In this document: positions 1-6,271 of the stretch, in pieces
Layout of the letters: each line of letters opens with the position of its first letter
Numbering within the stretch: position 1 is the first letter of the stretch
Origin: Rhodobacteraceae bacterium UBA6236
GTDB lineage: Bacteria; Pseudomonadota; Alphaproteobacteria; Rhodobacterales; Rhodobacteraceae
Assembly: GCA_002440945.1 (NCBI GenBank)
Contig: DJWG01000010.1
Location: forward strand, 288-18,926
DNA length: 18,639 bases
Reading direction: 5' to 3'
Notes under the pieces: generated by a model
Databases searched by the model: none
The model's input: only the letters and a program-made list of their open reading frames with translations
What the model was told of the DNA's origin: nothing
Translations under genes and position numbers: made by a program

Positions 1-468
1 TCGATGTACGACCATCCGTTCCAGTGGGGGTCGAAGCGGACCGGGCCGGACCTGGCCCGCGTGGGCGGCCGCTATTCGGACGCCTGGCACGTCGATCACC
101 TGACCGACCCGCAGGCGGTGGTGCCGGAATCGATCATGCCGAAATACGGCTTCCTGAAGGATCGGCTGATCGACGCGACCTATATCGAGGACCGCCTGAA
201 GGCGGACGCGATGGTGGGCGTTCCCTACACGACCGACATGATCGCCGCCGCCAAGGCGGACTTCGCGGCCCAGGCCGATCCGAACGCCGACACGACCGAA
301 CTTCAGGCGCGCTATGGCGCGGCGGGGTTCAAGGGCGGCAAGGACGTGAACGTCGCCAACTTCGATAACGCGCCGGGCGTGTCCGAGATGGATGCTCTGG
401 TCGCCTACCTGCAGGTTCTGGGCACGATGGTCGACTTCTCGACCTTCCAGCCGGACAAGAGCCGGTAA
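1..468 (+). CDS. ccoO: cbb3-type cytochrome c oxidase subunit II (CcoO), C-terminal part
   Basis: This is the last ~155 residues of the membrane-anchored monohaem cytochrome c subunit of the cbb3 terminal oxidase, which passes electrons towards the CcoN catalytic subunit in the inner membrane. The reading frame is open from base 1 and stops with TAA at 466-468, so the 5' part lies outside the window. That missing part would hold the membrane anchor and the CXXCH haem site. The visible stretch [18 protein letters not shown], followed by a [11 protein letters not shown] block, is typical of CcoO C-terminal halves; the conserved Met in the latter is a plausible axial haem ligand. The end, with [12 protein letters not shown], matches the usual CcoO terminus. 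ccoQ begins 9 bases downstream, as expected in ccoNOQP. The internal ATG at base 4 is not a real start. Confidence 0.96.
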   Translation, partial: SMYDHPFQWGSKRTGPDLARVGGRYSDAWHVDHLTDPQAVVPESIMPKYGFLKDRLIDATYIEDRLKADAMVGVPYTTDMIAAAKADFAAQADPNADTTELQARYGAAGFKGGKDVNVANFDNAPGVSEMDALVAYLQVLGTMVDFSTFQPDKSR

Positions 469-477
469 GGGGGCGTG

Positions 478-699
478 ATGGACGACCTCTACACCATCAC
501 CCGGCAATTCGCGGACAGCTGGGGCCTTCTTGGCCTGTTCGTGATCTTTGTCGCAGTCGTGATCTGGGCCTTCCGGCCCGGGTCGCGGCAGACCTACGAA
601 GACATCTCGAACATCCCTTTCCGCCATGAAGACAAACCCGCCCGCGACGACACCGCGCGCGAACCGTCTGGCGCCACGTTGAAGGAGGCGTGGAAATGA
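478..699 (+). CDS. ccoQ: cbb3-type cytochrome c oxidase subunit CcoQ
   Basis: A 73-residue single-pass membrane protein between ccoO and ccoP. Residues ~14-32 ([19 protein letters not shown]) form the membrane span, followed by a polar cytoplasmic tail. CcoQ is the small accessory subunit that stabilises the assembled cbb3 complex. It varies in sequence, so the call rests on size, topology and position. ATG at 478 is chosen because the purine-rich AAGGGGG ends 4 bases before it; the GTG at 475 is in frame but too close to that site. The stop overlaps the ccoP start (ATGA, 696-699), which suggests translational coupling. Confidence 0.92.
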   Translation: MDDLYTITRQFADSWGLLGLFVIFVAVVIWAFRPGSRQTYEDISNIPFRHEDKPARDDTAREPSGATLKEAWK

Positions 700-1565
700 G
701 CAAGCAACCCACCGCGAAGAAAGCCGATCCCGCGACGACGGGTCATAGCTGGGATGGCATCCAGGAATTCGACAATCCGATGCCGCGCTGGTGGCTCTGG
801 ACCTTCTACCTGACCATCATCTGGGGCATCGGCTACACCATTGCCTATCCGGCCTGGCCGCTGATCAAGGCGGCCACGCCCGGCATCCTCCAGCAAAGCA
901 CCCGCGCCGACGTCCAGACCGAGATCGACCGCTTCGCCAGCGCGAACGCCCCGATCGAGGCGAAGCTGACCGCCGCCAACCTGGACGAGATCAAGAACGA
1001 TCCCGCCCTGGCGGACTTCGCCCTGAAATCGGGCAAGGCCGTGTTCCAGACCTTCTGCGCCCAGTGCCACGGCGCGGGCGGCGGGGGCGGCAAGGGCTAT
1101 CCGGCGCTGGTCGACAACGACTGGCTCTGGGGCGGCACCATCGATGACGTGCACACCACGATCCTGCACGGCATCCGCAACACCACCGACCCTGAGGCCC
1201 GCTATTCGCAGATGCCGGCCTTCGGCACCGACGGACTGCTGGACAAGACCCAGATCGGGGATGTGGTGCAATATGTGCTGCAACTGTCGAAACAGCCGCA
1301 CGACGCCGCCAAGGCCACCGCTGGCGCGCAGGTTTTCGCGGAAAACTGCGTCTCCTGCCACGGCGAGGCCGGAACCGGCGACCGTGCGCAGGGCGCGCCG
1401 AACCTGACCGACGCGATCTGGCTTTACGGCGGCGACGAGGCGGCGCTGACCGAAACCGTCACCAAGGCCCGTTTCGGTGTCATGCCGGCCTGGGCGGGGC
1501 GCCTGACCGAGGCACAGATCCGTTCGGCGGCCTTCTACGTCCACGGCCTTGGCGGTGGCGAATGA
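696..1565 (+). CDS. ccoP: cbb3-type cytochrome c oxidase subunit III, dihaem cytochrome c CcoP
   Basis: A 289-residue dihaem cytochrome c subunit of the cbb3 oxidase. It is anchored in the inner membrane, with its haem domains in the periplasm, where it accepts electrons from soluble cytochromes or the bc1 complex. An N-terminal cytoplasmic stretch with a [13 protein letters not shown] motif (residues ~21-33) leads into a membrane helix (~32-56). Two haem sites are visible: CAQCH at 121-125 and CVSCH at 218-222, each followed by a candidate Met ligand region. The ATG at 696 follows AAGGAGG by 7 bases and is preferred over the in-frame GTG at 690. Length and domain order are normal for the family. 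It is the last gene of the structural operon and is followed by hairpins and a terminator. Confidence 0.97.
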   Translation: MSKQPTAKKADPATTGHSWDGIQEFDNPMPRWWLWTFYLTIIWGIGYTIAYPAWPLIKAATPGILQQSTRADVQTEIDRFASANAPIEAKLTAANLDEIKNDPALADFALKSGKAVFQTFCAQCHGAGGGGGKGYPALVDNDWLWGGTIDDVHTTILHGIRNTTDPEARYSQMPAFGTDGLLDKTQIGDVVQYVLQLSKQPHDAAKATAGAQVFAENCVSCHGEAGTGDRAQGAPNLTDAIWLYGGDEAALTETVTKARFGVMPAWAGRLTEAQIRSAAFYVHGLGGGE

Positions 1566-1602
1566 CACGAATTGTCCGGGGGACTCGCTCCCTCGGGCAG
1601 GG

Positions 1603-1651
1603 ACACCGGCCCCCCGTCCTGTTCGCGCGTTTCCTGGGGGGCCGGTGTTTT
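1603..1651 (+). terminator. Long-stem terminator-like hairpin after ccoP
   Basis: ACACCGGCCCCCC (1603-1615) is perfectly complementary to GGGGGGCCGGTGT (1636-1648). This makes a 13-bp stem with a 20-base loop, followed by a short T run ending at 1651. The stem is strong but the loop is long and the T run short. It may act as a terminator or as a 3'-end stabiliser of the ccoNOQP message, with the next hairpin as backup. Confidence 0.75.
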
Positions 1652-1702
1652 CGGACCAGCGCACATCCGGGCAGAATGATGCCCCGGCCTGATCCAGAAC
1701 TC

Positions 1703-1731
1703 CCCGGCCCCGAAGGGCCGGGTTTTTCTTT
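1703..1731 (+). terminator. Intrinsic terminator of the ccoNOQP operon
   Basis: CCCGGCCC (1703-1710), a CGAA tetraloop and GGGCCGGG (1715-1722) form a compact 8-bp G/C stem followed directly by TTTTTCTTT. This is a textbook rho-independent terminator on the plus strand, and the best candidate for the 3' end of the oxidase transcript. Confidence 0.88.
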
Positions 1732-1779
1732 GCCGCCGCCTGCGGGTGTTTGACGCACCCTGTGGCAAAGGCATCCCTG

Positions 1780-1799
1780 CGGGAATAAGTACATTCCCG
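1780..1799. promoter_or_regulatory. Perfect inverted repeat upstream of the ccoG FNR box
   Basis: CGGGAAT (1780-1786) and ATTCCCG (1793-1799) are perfect inverted repeats around a 6-base AAGTAC centre. The dyad centre lies 36 bases upstream of the centre of the FNR box. It is not followed by a T run, so it looks more like a protein-binding dyad than a terminator. The binding protein is unknown. Confidence 0.45.
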
Positions 1800-1818
1800 A
1801 TCTCACAATTGGTGTCGT

Positions 1819-1832
1819 TTGATTCAGGTCAA
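1819..1832 (+). promoter_or_regulatory. FnrL/FNR-type operator in the ccoG promoter
   Basis: TTGATTCAGGTCAA differs by one base from the FNR consensus TTGAT-N4-ATCAA. It lies 56 bases before the ccoG start. If it works as a class II site centred near -41.5, the transcript would start near 1867, and TATCAG at 1855-1860 would sit at the -10 position. FnrL control of ccoGHIS is well known in Rhodobacter relatives, so low-oxygen activation is expected here. The box is seen directly; the promoter geometry is inferred. Confidence 0.8.
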
Positions 1833-1888
1833 GGGGTTATCAGCGCCCGCGGTCTATCAGACGTCATCCAGGACAGGAGCCAGACGAC

Positions 1889-3334
1889 GTGTCCTCCAGC
1901 GACGACACCCCCCCGCCCAGCCTTTATGCGGCCCACGAACCGGTCTTTCCACGCCGGGTGAAAGGCAATTTCCGCAACCTGAAATGGGTGATCCTGGCGG
2001 TTACCCTTGGCATCTATTATCTGACCCCGTGGATCCGCTGGGACCGTGGCCCGGCGATGCCGGATCAGGCGGTGCTGGTCGACCTGGCGAACCGCCGGTT
2101 CTTCTTCTTCATGATCGAGATCTGGCCGCATGAATTCTACTTCGTTGCGGGCCTTCTTATCATGGCGGGGCTTGGGCTGTTCCTGTTTACCTCGGCCCTG
2201 GGGCGGGTCTGGTGCGGCTATGCCTGCCCGCAGACCGTCTGGACCGACCTCTTCATCCTTGTGGAACGCTGGATCGAGGGCGACCGGAACGCCCGGCTTC
2301 GGCTTTGGAACCAGCCGTGGAATGCCGAAAAGGTCCGCAAACGCGCCATCAAATGGACGGTGTGGCTGCTGATCGGCCTTGCCACCGGCGGGGCCTGGGT
2401 CTTCTACTTCACCGACGCGCCGACCCTGCTGCGCGATCTTGTCACCGGCCAGGCGCATCCGCTGGCCTACAGCACCATGGCGATCCTGACGCTGTCCACC
2501 TTCTTCTTCGGCGGTTTCGCCCGCGAACAGGTCTGCATCTACGCCTGCCCCTGGCCGCGCATCCAGGCCGCGATGATGGACGAAGACACCCTGACCGTCG
2601 CCTACCGCGACTGGCGGGGCGAGCCGCGCGGCAAGCTGAAGAAGGACGAACCGACCAAAAGCAACGGCGGCGAAAAGGGCGACTGCATCGATTGCATGGC
2701 CTGCGTCAACGTCTGCCCGATGGGCATCGACATCCGCAACGGCCAGCAGATGGAATGCATCACCTGCGCGCTTTGCATTGATGCCTGCGATGACGTGATG
2801 GCCAAGATCGGCAAGCCGAGGGGCCTCATCGACTACATGGCGCTGAAGGACGAGGCCGCCGAACGTGCCGGCCAACACCCCAAGCAGCTCTGGCGTCATA
2901 TCTTCCGCCCGCGCACCATCATGTACACAACGCTCTGGGCCGGGATCGGCGTTGCCATGGTCGTGGCGCTGTTCCTGCGCGATCCTTTCGGGCTGAACAT
3001 CACCCCGGTCCGCAACCCGACCTTCGTCACCATGGCCGACGGCGCGATCCGCAACGCCTATGAGGTGCGGCTGCGCAACCAGCATGGCGAGGAACGGCCC
3101 TACGATCTGGCCGTGGAATCGCCCGTGCCGCTCGACCTGACGATCGAGGGCGCCGACACCTCGACCGTGAACGTCGCCCCGGATTCGATGCGCACGCTGC
3201 GGGTCTATCTGACGGCCCCCGCCGGATCGAAGGGCGCGCTTGAAAAGCGCAGCGACATCACCATCTGGGTGACGGATCTGGACAGCAAGGACCGCGTGCG
3301 CGCCGGCACCGTCTTCAACGGAAAGGGCCAGTAG
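1889..3334 (+). CDS. ccoG: cbb3 oxidase assembly protein CcoG (RdxB/FixG)
   Basis: A 481-residue polytopic iron-sulfur membrane protein needed for cbb3 oxidase maturation, thought to act in copper handling (cupric reductase activity is reported for CcoG). The N-terminal half has about four membrane helices with the conserved YACPQTVWTDLF block (Cys113) and CIYACPWPRIQ (Cys216, Cys220). Two ferredoxin-type clusters follow: Cys266, 269, 272, 276 and Cys290, 293, 296, 300. After another helix (~350-370) comes a periplasmic Ig-like FixG C-terminal domain. Length is typical. The start is GTG at 1889, with CAGGAG nine bases upstream. ccoH starts one base after the stop. It is the first gene of the ccoGHIS operon, behind the FNR box. 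Confidence 0.97.
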   Translation: MSSSDDTPPPSLYAAHEPVFPRRVKGNFRNLKWVILAVTLGIYYLTPWIRWDRGPAMPDQAVLVDLANRRFFFFMIEIWPHEFYFVAGLLIMAGLGLFLFTSALGRVWCGYACPQTVWTDLFILVERWIEGDRNARLRLWNQPWNAEKVRKRAIKWTVWLLIGLATGGAWVFYFTDAPTLLRDLVTGQAHPLAYSTMAILTLSTFFFGGFAREQVCIYACPWPRIQAAMMDEDTLTVAYRDWRGEPRGKLKKDEPTKSNGGEKGDCIDCMACVNVCPMGIDIRNGQQMECITCALCIDACDDVMAKIGKPRGLIDYMALKDEAAERAGQHPKQLWRHIFRPRTIMYTTLWAGIGVAMVVALFLRDPFGLNITPVRNPTFVTMADGAIRNAYEVRLRNQHGEERPYDLAVESPVPLDLTIEGADTSTVNVAPDSMRTLRVYLTAPAGSKGALEKRSDITIWVTDLDSKDRVRAGTVFNGKGQ

Positions 3335-3335
3335 G

Positions 3336-3806
3336 ATGGAACAGCCGACCACCGGCAAGCCGCTGACCGGCCGGAAGGTGCTGATGATCGCGGTGGCCTT
3401 CTTCGGCACGGTCATCGCGGTGAACGTGTTCATGGCCACCAAGGCGATCCGCACCTTTCCGGGGCTGGAAGTGTCGAACAGCTACGTCGCTTCGCAGGTT
3501 TTCGACAAGGAACTGGCGGCGCAGCGCAGCTTGGGCTGGACGCTTGGCCACCGCTACGAAAACGGCCGACTGGTGCTGAGCTTCCGTGACAGGGATGGCC
3601 AGCCGGTCGTGGTGGAGCATCTGTCGGCCCTCATCGGCCGCACCACTGAGGCCGCCGAGGACAAGACACCCGATTTCACGCCGCAAGGCGGGGATTATGT
3701 GGCCGAGGTGGATCTGCCGAAGGGTAAATGGATGATCCTTCTGGAAGCCTTCGACAAGGCGGGAACGCGCTTCCACCAGCGGCTGGATCTGCAAGTGCAA
3801 GGGTAA
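3336..3806 (+). CDS. ccoH: cbb3 oxidase assembly protein CcoH (FixH)
   Basis: A 156-residue protein with one N-terminal membrane span (residues ~14-32, VLMIAVAFFGTVIAVNVFM) and a soluble periplasmic domain, the FixH architecture. CcoH binds cbb3 assembly intermediates and is required for stable oxidase formation. The sequence continues with TFPGLEVSNSYVASQVFD, characteristic of FixH. The start ATG follows the ccoG stop by a single base, and a GGAAAGGG ribosome site lies inside the ccoG end. ccoI begins 4 bases after its stop. Size and context agree fully with the family. Confidence 0.95.
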   Translation: MEQPTTGKPLTGRKVLMIAVAFFGTVIAVNVFMATKAIRTFPGLEVSNSYVASQVFDKELAAQRSLGWTLGHRYENGRLVLSFRDRDGQPVVVEHLSALIGRTTEAAEDKTPDFTPQGGDYVAEVDLPKGKWMILLEAFDKAGTRFHQRLDLQVQG

Positions 3807-3810
3807 CGCG

Positions 3811-6003
3811 ATGGCAGCGACTTACACTCCCACGTCTTCGGCCTGCGCGGCCTGCGTCGTCGTGCCCGCCGCCGAGGCGCTGGCCGAACGGCGGGCGCGG
3901 GCGCAGTCGCGGGTGATGCTGTCGCTGCCCACCGCGGAAGGCGCCACCGCCATTTCCGATGTCGAACGCCTCTTGGAAAGCGTTCCGGGCGTGCGCTCGG
4001 CCCGGGTCAACCTGACCCTCAGGCGTGTCACCGTGGATGCCGAAGCCGGGGTGCTGGCCGATGATCTGGTCGCGCGGCTGGCGGGCATCGGCTATCCGGC
4101 GCATGAGCTGGATCCCGGTCTGCTGTCGGCCACCGAAAACGACAAGCGCGGCCGCGACCTTCTGATGCGGCTGGGTGTTGCCGGCTTTTCGATGATGAAC
4201 ATCATGCTTCTGTCGGTCGCCGTCTGGTCGGGCGCCGAAGGACAGACGCGCGATCTGTTCCACTGGATTTCCGCGATGATCGCCCTGCCGACGCTGGCTT
4301 TCGCGGGCCAGCCGTTCTTTGCCAGCGCCTGGGAATCGGTCAAGGCACGGCGACTGGGGATGGACTTCCCGATCTCGCTCGCGCTGGTGCTGGCCTCGTC
4401 GATTTCACTTTTTGAAACCATCAAGGGCGGCCACCACGCCTATTTCGACGCCGCAGTGTCCTTGTGCTTCTTCCTGCTCGCCGGGCGCTATCTGGATTAC
4501 CGCAGCCGCGCCGCCGCGCGTTCGGCAGCCGAGGAACTCGCCGCGCTGGAGGTGCCCCGCGCGCTCAGGCTTGATGGCGAGGCCGAGACGATGGTGGCGA
4601 TCGCCGACCTGCGCCCGGGCGATCTGGTCCGGGTGCGGCCCGGCGCGCGGATGCCGGTCGATGGCGTGGTGGTCGACGGCGCGTCCGAAATCGACCGGTC
4701 GCTGCTGACCGGGGAAACCCTGCCGGTGCAGGCGGTTCCCGATACGGTCGTCAGCGCGGGCGAGGTCAACCTGACCGGCCCGCTGACCGTGCGGGTGACG
4801 GCGGCGGGGAAGGAATCGTCGCTCCACCGCATGGCCGATCTGGTCGCCGTCGCCGAAAGCGCGAAGAACCGCTACACGTCGCTCGCCGACCGGATGGCGC
4901 GGCGCTATTCGCCTTCGGTCCATGTGCTGGCGCTGACCTCGTTCCTTGGCTGGCTCTGGATTTCGGGCGGCGATGTGCGTCTGGCGGTGAACATCGCGGC
5001 GGCGGTGCTGATCATCACCTGCCCCTGCGCCTTGGCGCTGGCGGTTCCGGCGGTGGTGACATCGGCCTCCGGCAAGCTGTTCCGCATGGGGCTTCTGATC
5101 AAGGACGGCACCGCGCTCGAACGGCTGGCCGAGGTGGATACGGTGGTCTTCGACAAGACCGGCACCCTGACCATGGGCGCGCCGCGCCCCCTGGGTCTGG
5201 AGGAACACCCCCGCGACGCGCTTCCGGTGGCGATGGCGCTGGCCGGGGCCTCGTCCCACCCGCTGTCGCTGGCGCTGGTGGCTGCGCTCCGCGACCAAGG
5301 CGTTCTGCCCGCTGCGCTGACCGACCTGCGCGAGGCGCCGGGTTATGGCGTCGAAGGCCGCTTGCAGGGCCGCCGTGTGCGGCTTGGCCGTGCCGCCTGG
5401 GTGGGCGCTGACGAGGCTGCGGAAACCGCGACCTGTCTGGATCTGGGGCAGGGGGCGGCGCCACTGACCTTCCGCTTTGCCGACAGCCTGCGCCCCGGCG
5501 CGCGCGAGGCGGTGGATGGGCTGCGCGCGCAAGGCAAGCATGTGATGCTGCTTTCGGGTGATTCCACCAGCGCGGTTCAGGCGCTTGCCGCCGATCTGGG
5601 CATCGACGACTGGCGCGCAGGCGCGCTTCCGGCGGAAAAGGCCAATGTCATTGCCGAACTTTCGGCCGCCGGGCGCAAGGTGCTGATGGTCGGCGATGGC
5701 CTCAATGACACTGCCGCGCTGGCAGGCGCGCATGTCTCGATCTCGCCCGCCTCGGCGCTGGATGCGGCGCGGGTCGCCTCCGACGTGGTGCTGCTGGGAC
5801 AGGATCTTGGCCCCATCGCCGATGCCGCGCGGATTTCGGTTGTTGCCCGGCGCCGGATCAAGCAGAATTTCGCCATGTCGCTGATCTACAACCTGGTTGC
5901 GGTGCCGGTGGCGCTGGTGGGGCTTGCCACGCCCCTGATCGCGGCGCTGGCCATGTCAGGCTCGTCCCTGATGGTGACGGTGAACGCGATGCGGATGAAA
6001 TAG
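3811..6003 (+). CDS. ccoI: Copper-exporting P1B-type ATPase CcoI (FixI) for cbb3 assembly
   Basis: A 730-residue P1B-type ATPase that moves Cu(I) across the inner membrane to supply the CcoN copper centre. Catalytic motifs are all present: TGET at 300-303 (actuator), CPC at 404-406 (membrane metal site), DKTGT with the phosphorylated Asp448, the HP signature His483-Pro484, and GDGLND at 628-633. About eight membrane helices are arranged in the usual P1B order. The N-terminus has a CAAC motif (Cys12, Cys15). The following HMA-like domain (~35-105) has a normal ferredoxin-like sequence, but its metal loop reads TAEGATAI (41-48) where a CxxC pair is expected. The 5' end is 4 bases from ccoH, with AAGGG ahead of the ATG. 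Gene order secures CcoI rather than CopA. Confidence 0.96.
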   Translation: MAATYTPTSSACAACVVVPAAEALAERRARAQSRVMLSLPTAEGATAISDVERLLESVPGVRSARVNLTLRRVTVDAEAGVLADDLVARLAGIGYPAHELDPGLLSATENDKRGRDLLMRLGVAGFSMMNIMLLSVAVWSGAEGQTRDLFHWISAMIALPTLAFAGQPFFASAWESVKARRLGMDFPISLALVLASSISLFETIKGGHHAYFDAAVSLCFFLLAGRYLDYRSRAAARSAAEELAALEVPRALRLDGEAETMVAIADLRPGDLVRVRPGARMPVDGVVVDGASEIDRSLLTGETLPVQAVPDTVVSAGEVNLTGPLTVRVTAAGKESSLHRMADLVAVAESAKNRYTSLADRMARRYSPSVHVLALTSFLGWLWISGGDVRLAVNIAAAVLIITCPCALALAVPAVVTSASGKLFRMGLLIKDGTALERLAEVDTVVFDKTGTLTMGAPRPLGLEEHPRDALPVAMALAGASSHPLSLALVAALRDQGVLPAALTDLREAPGYGVEGRLQGRRVRLGRAAWVGADEAAETATCLDLGQGAAPLTFRFADSLRPGAREAVDGLRAQGKHVMLLSGDSTSAVQALAADLGIDDWRAGALPAEKANVIAELSAAGRKVLMVGDGLNDTAALAGAHVSISPASALDAARVASDVVLLGQDLGPIADAARISVVARRRIKQNFAMSLIYNLVAVPVALVGLATPLIAALAMSGSSLMVTVNAMRMK

Positions 6004-6015
6004 GGAAGACTGCGC

Positions 6016-6189
6016 ATGGAGATCCTGAGCTATCTGATCCCGGTGTCGCTGTTTCTGGGCTTTCTGGGCCTGATCGGCTTCTTCTGGGCCATCCGGGGCC
6101 ACCAGTTCGAGGATCTGGAAGGCGACGGCCACCGCATCCTGCGCAAGGACTACGACGACCATCCCAAATCCGACAAGCCGCAGGCCTGA
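6016..6189 (+). CDS. ccoS: cbb3 oxidase assembly protein CcoS (FixS)
   Basis: A 57-residue membrane protein starting MEILSYLIPVSLFLGFLGL, with a single hydrophobic helix (~5-25). The helix is followed by FFWAIRGHQFEDLEGDGHRIL, the diagnostic CcoS signature, and a short charged tail. CcoS is required for incorporation of cofactors into cbb3 oxidase and always accompanies ccoI. It begins 12 bases after the ccoI stop and ends the ccoGHIS operon. The open frame is short and easily missed, but both the sequence and the position are clear. A terminator follows 30 bases downstream. Confidence 0.95.
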   Translation: MEILSYLIPVSLFLGFLGLIGFFWAIRGHQFEDLEGDGHRILRKDYDDHPKSDKPQA

Positions 6190-6218
6190 TGCGGACCTGA
6201 TCGGGACGGCAGCAAGGA

Positions 6219-6250
6219 AAAAGGCGGGCGCAGCGGCCCGCCTTTTGTTT
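6219..6250. terminator. Bidirectional terminator between ccoS and the carboxypeptidase gene
   Basis: AAAAGGCGGGC (6219-6229) pairs with GCCCGCCTTTT (6236-6246) across a 6-base loop. T runs follow the stem on both strands: TTTTGTTT on the plus strand and TTTTTCC on the minus strand. It sits between the convergent ccoGHIS operon and the leftward dac gene (stop at 6272), so it probably ends both transcripts. Confidence 0.88.
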
Positions 6251-6271
6251 GTCCAGGGTTTCGCTTCAGCC

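Larger units (their letters stand above)
1566..1888. other. Intergenic region between ccoP and ccoG
   Basis: This 323-base gap holds no convincing gene. From left to right it carries a hairpin at 1576-1596, a terminator-like hairpin at 1603-1648, a second terminator at 1703-1727, a perfect 7-bp dyad at 1780-1799, an FNR-type box at 1819-1832 and a possible -10 element (TATCAG) at 1855-1860. It separates the oxidase structural operon from the assembly operon and gives the latter its own oxygen-responsive promoter. Confidence 0.85.

Noticed and set aside
1829..3454. 541-codon open frame on the minus strand across ccoG
   Set aside because: It is fully antisense to a clear CcoG, has no recognisable domain, and is rich in His/Arg/Gln/Asp as expected for the reverse complement of G+C-biased coding DNA.
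4405..5733. 442-codon minus-strand frame inside ccoI
   Set aside because: It is antisense to the catalytic core of CcoI, whose motifs are all intact; the composition is typical of a G+C-rich shadow frame.
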